Part shown: piece by piece, positions 59,104 to 64,000 of the stretch
How the letters are laid out: each line of letters begins with the position of its first letter
Numbering within the stretch: the stretch's first letter is position 1
NCBI GenBank assembly: GCA_023268715.1
Contig: JALRLV010000003.1
Coordinates: forward strand, 62,321-126,320
DNA: 64,000 bases
Source: Candidatus Thalassarchaeaceae archaeon
GTDB taxonomy: Archaea > Thermoplasmatota > Poseidoniia > Poseidoniales > Thalassarchaeaceae
Direction of reading: 5' to 3'
Notes under the pieces: model-generated
Database searches by the model: none
Seen by the model: only the letters and a program-made list of their open reading frames with translations
Told to the model about the DNA's origin: nothing
Position numbers and translations under genes: made by a program

Positions 59104-61479
59104 CTATCGCTTCCGATATGGCTTTCTAATCCGCCCAGGTCCAAATTGTAATGCAGCTATTGAAATCGCAATTAATCCAATTGATAAGATAATAATTGCA
59201 GGGCCTCTATCTGCGGAATCTTTACCAGTTCCTGAATCTCGACCTTGCGAATTTACTGATATCTGGTACTCATTGTTGATTTCATTCGATTCTTCAATTG
59301 AGGCGGTGCCGTCTACTAATCCCATAATTACAATGTCTCCAGAAGTAATTATCTGTGTGTCACATGTAGCAATAGACAAGCCTCCTGGCGCGACACTATC
59401 GAGAATAGTTGAGCCTACTAACATTCCATCAACCCAACATCGCACTTCGACTGTATTGGCAACACCTCTGCCTTCGTTTCGAACGTATATCTTGAGTTGA
59501 ACTACATCGCCTTCTTCAACAGAGTCAACAATAACGTTTCCTTTCCAAATTTCCAAATTCTCTATCGTTAAATCCGGCTGAGCCGTGACTATCACTTCCA
59601 AATCTTGTACTTCGGAGTATGTGCCATCACTAACTGTGATTTCGACAATGTGGGTTCCCGGCTCAACAGGTGTCAAAATCAAATCTCCAAAGGAATCTAC
59701 ATTAGCCCAAGATCTTGATGTGGAAATTGATAATTCAGAAGAGTCGGGATCGTTGATTTCAATATCAATTACTTTACTATCTCCAAGGTTGATGTAGGTC
59801 AATACGGGCAATCCTGAAATTGTGGGTGCGTCTTCAACCGCAAGGACATTTACGCTAAATCTTCCATCCCACATATTCCCTGAATCGTCTATGACTTCTA
59901 CATTTATCCACGCTTCTCCATTGGCATTAGTCAGAGGCTGGATTCTAATGTCTCCAGATGATGCAGACACGGCAAGGAGCTCAGTATTATCTGTCCATGC
60001 ATTAACTTCTAGATCTTGCCAATCTGTTAGGTCGTCTTCACACCTACTTGCCATTGCAATGAGTATACCCCCTTCATCTTCAATCAATTCTTGGTGAGAC
60101 GGGGCGGAGCATACTACATCTCGGTCCCATTTTAAATTGTAGCCACCTTGTATAGAGATAGATTCAATGTGTACAACTGTTGTTTCTGCTACTCCGTTCG
60201 AAGACCACTGAAATCTTGAAGCCACACCGAATTCCAATTCATTTGTCCCTATGGGTAAGGCATAACCAATTGGGACTTCAAATGAAAATACGCCCGCCTC
60301 AATTGGCACTTCTTGGAGAAGTTGATTTCCAATTGCAAATCTAATATTGCTATATTCTTGAACTAAGCCTTGAGTTGAACCGGCTATTGAACCAACGACC
60401 ACTAGTTTTGGGTCATTAACATCTATCCTAGCCGAACTTACGCAACCGTCAAAAATTGTTATTCGGACTGAATTTGTATCGTCTCGATATTGTAGTAAAT
60501 CTCCATTTGAATAGGTTTCATAATCTTCCATAGGTGAGGGACCTTGAGAAATTGCTTCTATTGTATAATTTCCTTCACCAAAGACATGAATTCTTCCTAA
60601 TTCTTGGTCATAGGGAACTTCAACGTCGAAACTCCAGATACCTTCAACACCTTCTTCAGGAGTTAAGCCACAAGATTCAGTTAGCAATCCTGAAATTTCT
60701 CCATCATAAGGCCCAAAGTCGAGTACTGGCATACTAAGACCTGCAATTTCGTGAATTGCTTTAGCAGTCTCAAATGAGTACCATGGTTGGTGATATTTTA
60801 CTCGAATTCCAACTGCATCTACTCTAATTTCTGAATCATCCGGGGCGCCGTCAGAGACATAGTCCACAGTTACATACGCATCTTCCAAATCACCCCAATT
60901 CCATTCTTGTAAATCGTCAATATTTTCCACCAATGGAGTTGTCATCCGATTAACCGGTCCAAACGTTCTTGCAATAGTTTTGACTAATTTCTCCGGGCCA
61001 TTTGCCTCTATTGTTATACGAATTTCATCTGAGGGTAATGAATCTGGAATTGATATGTGCATGACCAATGAAACATTTGCTAACACCTGACTTTCTAAAC
61101 CAGGGAAAGAAAACCCTGACAAGGTAATATCAGGGCCAGTAGACCATGTATAGGAACCATCGGGATTTCCTAGTGAAAAGTTGGATTCAGTGGGGCTGAA
61201 TGAGGCCCAAGAGGTATGAGTTTGGAAATTATCTGGACGGTTGTGTGTGAATGACAACTCTCCATCAGCAATCATCCCCACAGTGTGGTCGGCTGGTTGT
61301 TCTGAAAAGGCGGCTTTGGTCGAAATAGTCCAATCACTAGCATCATCAAAAGATCCTGCTTCTAGTAGCTCTATTCTATTTGATTCGATGACCGTATCTC
61401 CTGTGGTTAAAGGGGATAGAATTGCAATTATCGCTAGGGCTGTCAAACCAAAGCTTAGACCCTCGCAACGACTCATCAA
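59104..61479 (-). CDS. surface protein (791 aa) with cadherin/CARDB-like domains and C-terminal TM
   Basis: N-terminal LSFGLTALAIIAILSPLTTG; CARDB-like DLTIENLEIWKGN...VRNEGRGVANTVEVRCWVDG; TM IIILSIGLIAISIAALQF. Confidence 0.9.
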   Translation of the reverse strand: MMSRCEGLSFGLTALAIIAILSPLTTGDTVIESNRIELLEAGSFDDASDWTISTKAAFSEQPADHTVGMIADGELSFTHNRPDNFQTHTSWASFSPTESNFSLGNPDGSYTWSTGPDITLSGFSFPGLESQVLANVSLVMHISIPDSLPSDEIRITIEANGPEKLVKTIARTFGPVNRMTTPLVENIDDLQEWNWGDLEDAYVTVDYVSDGAPDDSEIRVDAVGIRVKYHQPWYSFETAKAIHEIAGLSMPVLDFGPYDGEISGLLTESCGLTPEEGVEGIWSFDVEVPYDQELGRIHVFGEGNYTIEAISQGPSPMEDYETYSNGDLLQYRDDTNSVRITIFDGCVSSARIDVNDPKLVVVGSIAGSTQGLVQEYSNIRFAIGNQLLQEVPIEAGVFSFEVPIGYALPIGTNELEFGVASRFQWSSNGVAETTVVHIESISIQGGYNLKWDRDVVCSAPSHQELIEDEGGILIAMASRCEDDLTDWQDLEVNAWTDNTELLAVSASSGDIRIQPLTNANGEAWINVEVIDDSGNMWDGRFSVNVLAVEDAPTISGLPVLTYINLGDSKVIDIEINDPDSSELSISTSRSWANVDSFGDLILTPVEPGTHIVEITVSDGTYSEVQDLEVIVTAQPDLTIENLEIWKGNVIVDSVEEGDVVQLKIYVRNEGRGVANTVEVRCWVDGMLVGSTILDSVAPGGLSIATCDTQIITSGDIVIMGLVDGTASIEESNEINNEYQISVNSQGRDSGTGKDSADRGPAIIILSIGLIAISIAALQFGPGRIRKPYRKR

Positions 61480-61583
61480 TTAGCAACGGTAGAGAACTAC
61501 GCTTCAATCCGTTGGTCTCTAGAGTCTGGGCTACTTCACGCGGAACGCTTGAAATATGGTCTGTCTGTCGAACATCCACATAC

Positions 61584-61659
61584 GGCTGTGGTAGTGTAGC
61601 GGTTAGCACGGTGGGTTGTGGTCCCGCCGGCCCGGGTTCAAGTCCCGGCCACGGCCCCA
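61584..61659 (+). tRNA. tRNA-His(GTG), encoded G-1 and 3' CCA
   Basis: G-1, acceptor GCTGTGG/CCACGGC, C73, CCA; anticodon loop TTGTGGT; T arm ccgggTTCAAGTcccgg. Confidence 0.95.
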
Positions 61660-61693
61660 TAAATCATAATATGAGCAGATTTTGAAATTTGCA

Positions 61694-62341
61694 TTAAGAC
61701 TCAAAATGGTCGTCCGAAATCGAATGCCCCATTCTTTTTACCTTCGTAGAAAGGTAATCTCGATTATCTTCGGTTACTCCTGCAATTAATGGCATTAGTT
61801 CGTGTACGTCTATATCGTGATTTTGTAATTGAATAGCTTTGTCAGGATTATTGGTTAGCAGACAGACTCTTTCTACTCCCACTGCAGCCAATATCTTTGC
61901 AGCAATCCGATAATCCCTAGCATCTGCAGGGTGGCCTAGAAGTAAATTGGCGTCTAATGTATCAGCACCCTTATCTTGTAAATTATAGGCCTGAATTTTG
62001 GCGTGCAGGCCAATACCCCTTCCTTCCTGTCTGAGGTATACCAAACACCCCCACCCAATTTCTTGTATACGTCTCAGAGCGGTGTCGAGTTGAGGGCCGC
62101 AGTCACAACGGAGACTTCCAAATGCATCACCGGTTAGGCACTCTGAGTGTACTCGCACAAGGACGGGATTTGGCCCCTGCATGTCTCCGAGTGTTAGGGC
62201 TACATGATCTAGTCCTGTAGTGTCCTCTTGAAATACCCTAATTCGAAAATCCCCGTGCTCGGTCGGCAACCTTGCATCGGCAGGCACGTCCTGCAATTCT
62301 GTGAGGTCCACAGTCCCATTGGGTGCCGTCATTGATTTCAC
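61694..62341 (-). CDS. ribA: GTP cyclohydrolase II (bacterial RibA type)
   Basis: VHSECLTGDAFGSLRCDCGPQLD, YLRQEGRGIGLHAKIQAYNLQD, LLTNNPDK. Confidence 0.94.
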   Translation of the reverse strand: MKSMTAPNGTVDLTELQDVPADARLPTEHGDFRIRVFQEDTTGLDHVALTLGDMQGPNPVLVRVHSECLTGDAFGSLRCDCGPQLDTALRRIQEIGWGCLVYLRQEGRGIGLHAKIQAYNLQDKGADTLDANLLLGHPADARDYRIAAKILAAVGVERVCLLTNNPDKAIQLQNHDIDVHELMPLIAGVTEDNRDYLSTKVKRMGHSISDDHFES

Positions 62342-62380
62342 GACCTATTCTACTCTCAAGAACCCATCCGATTGGAAAAT

Positions 62381-62617
62381 TCATTTCTTAATCAGAAATC
62401 TATATTCTCCTGATTCTTCTTTAATGCTCAGAAGTTGGACTCCAATCCTAACGCATAGCGCCGGCATATCTTGGAGAGTTTCGGGATCGTCAGCGTGTAC
62501 TTCGAGAAGTTCATCTTCTTGCATTTCATTGAGTGCCTTTCTTGTCTCGTGTACAGGTACTGGGCAAAAGAACCCCAATAAGTCAAGACGCCTATTTGGC
62601 GTCTCTGTTCGGTCCAT
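62381..62617 (-). CDS. TusA/SirA-like sulfurtransferase-family protein
   Basis: LDLLGFFCPVPVHETRKALNEMQEDELLEVHADDPETLQDMPALC. Confidence 0.88.
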   Translation of the reverse strand: MDRTETPNRRLDLLGFFCPVPVHETRKALNEMQEDELLEVHADDPETLQDMPALCVRIGVQLLSIKEESGEYRFLIKK

Positions 62618-62626
62618 TCCAAGACC

Positions 62627-64000
62627 TCAAAATTCCACTATTGATGGATTCAACGCCACTCCATCAAATTCCCTTTTCTTGATGACATCAATTACATAGG
62701 ACGCTTTCTCAACGTGTATTTGAACTGTTGAAGACGCATCACCCATCTGGATTTCACCCAATGCGATTTCGGGAATGCGTGCTTGGCCGACAATCCAATC
62801 TGCTAGCGCGCGCTTAGTTGCCTTCCCGCTACCTACCTCAAGTGCGACGCTGACCATACCGAAGGGGTCTGTGACATCGGACCAGTCCTCTCGCTTTCGT
62901 ACAGGGTCCCTAGTCATGCCATCCGGCAATTCAGGGGCTTCAACATATGGGATATCAAGATTCCAAGTATTTGCAATCTTATCAAGAGCAGCCATATCCT
63001 CCTTGGAAACAAGGGACCATGCTTGCCCTGAACGTCCCATGCGACCAGTTCTACCTATGCGGTGGACATAGGATTCAGTGTCATCAGGAAGATCATAATT
63101 GACAACATAAGTAATTCCGTCGACATCAATTCCACGTGCTGCTACATCGGTAGCGACAACAATTTTGGTTTTCCCTTCTTTGAGTGAATCGAGAATTTTC
63201 TCTCTTCGGTTCTGGGCTTTATCTCCATGCATCCCTGTTGCGCCCATCCCGAATTTACCCAGCCGGTCTTCTAGTAACTCAACCATACGTTTTGTATTGG
63301 TGAAAATTAGCATTTGGTCATCATCACCCATATTTGCGATTAGTCTTCCCAGTACCCATAGTTTGTTTGAGCGCCCAATTCTTACTGCAAATTGGTCGAT
63401 TTCTGGGACCTCAACTTCGAGATCATCACTCATCACGTAAACGGGCTCATTCATGAATTCCTCAGCAGCATCTAGTACTTCTTGTGGGAAAGTAGCGCTA
63501 AACAACAAGGTCTGCTGTCTTGCAGGCATTTGCTCAAAGATCCAAAGCACGTCTGGGAAGAATCCCATATCCAGCATTCTATCTGCTTCGTCTAGACAAA
63601 AATGAGAAATTTCTGATAGATTTAGATGCCCTCGCTTGGACATATCAATAACGCGGCCGGGAGTTCCGACGATTATGTCGGAGCCAGATTGTAATTCTTT
63701 AGCCTGTTTTTCGATGTCTGTTCCACCGTAAACGGTCTGAATCGACAATCCGCTTTCTCCTTGCAACCAAGTCAATTCCTCTGCGACCTGGACCGCTAAT
63801 TCTCTTGTAGGACATAGGATAATTGCTTGGGGTTGTCCTGAAGCACTAGTGGCTTCGATAATTGGAATTCCAAAAGCAGCAGTTTTACCACTGCCAGTTC
63901 GCGCTTGACCGACTACATCTCGTCCTTGACGCGCAACCGGAATAGACTCAATTTGGATTTCAGTAGGATTTTTCCAACCTTTACTTGATATTGCATCTGC
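62627..64000 (-). CDS. DEAD-box RNA helicase (N-terminus truncated by the window edge)
   Basis: Frame open to 64000 (ARTGSGKTAAFGIPI, PTRELAVQVAEEL); DEADRMLDMGF, SATFP, VATDVAARGIDVDGI, HRIGRTGRMG. Confidence 0.96.
   Translation of the reverse strand, partial: ADAISSKGWKNPTEIQIESIPVARQGRDVVGQARTGSGKTAAFGIPIIEATSASGQPQAIILCPTRELAVQVAEELTWLQGESGLSIQTVYGGTDIEKQAKELQSGSDIIVGTPGRVIDMSKRGHLNLSEISHFCLDEADRMLDMGFFPDVLWIFEQMPARQQTLLFSATFPQEVLDAAEEFMNEPVYVMSDDLEVEVPEIDQFAVRIGRSNKLWVLGRLIANMGDDDQMLIFTNTKRMVELLEDRLGKFGMGATGMHGDKAQNRREKILDSLKEGKTKIVVATDVAARGIDVDGITYVVNYDLPDDTESYVHRIGRTGRMGRSGQAWSLVSKEDMAALDKIANTWNLDIPYVEAPELPDGMTRDPVRKREDWSDVTDPFGMVSVALEVGSGKATKRALADWIVGQARIPEIALGEIQMGDASSTVQIHVEKASYVIDVIKKREFDGVALNPSIVEF

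Noticed and set aside
61422-61685. 87-aa plus-strand ORF
   Set aside because: Runs through the tRNA-His gene

Overview
The window looks like a continuous chromosomal segment from a marine Euryarchaeota / Thermoplasmatota archaeon, most consistent with Marine Group II (Poseidoniales). That assignment is inferred from gene content, not from a search. Archaeal markers include Rpo7 (RpoE'), Spt4, S24e, S27ae, DtdA, archaeal-type AlaRS, an XPD-like helicase, archease, RtcB, a DGGGP-synthase-like UbiA protein and DUF106/EMC3-cmk-truB. Core housekeeping genes alternate with very large predicted surface or secreted proteins (>=1220, 1892, ~2271, 1020 and 791 aa). There are four tRNA genes (Ser-GGA, Thr-GGT, Glu-CTC, His-GTG), and all appear to encode the 3' CCA. 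No CRISPR array, transposase, intein or rRNA was seen. The most interesting signals are: (i) a YCF48/BNR-type beta-propeller fused to an amino-acid ABC permease; (ii) a 12-bp-stem, multi-hairpin element ending next to the Shine-Dalgarno of the rpo7-spt4-rps24e-rps27ae operon; (iii) a hairpin-rich intergenic region at about 6.34-6.60 kb that could be an ncRNA; (iv) a predicted cytosolic ~916-aa protein with formin-FH1-like polyproline blocks, beta-sandwich repeats and a zinc ribbon, next to a DUF106/EMC3 protein that carries its own C-terminal zinc ribbon; and (v) several perfect triloop hairpins in intergenic gaps.
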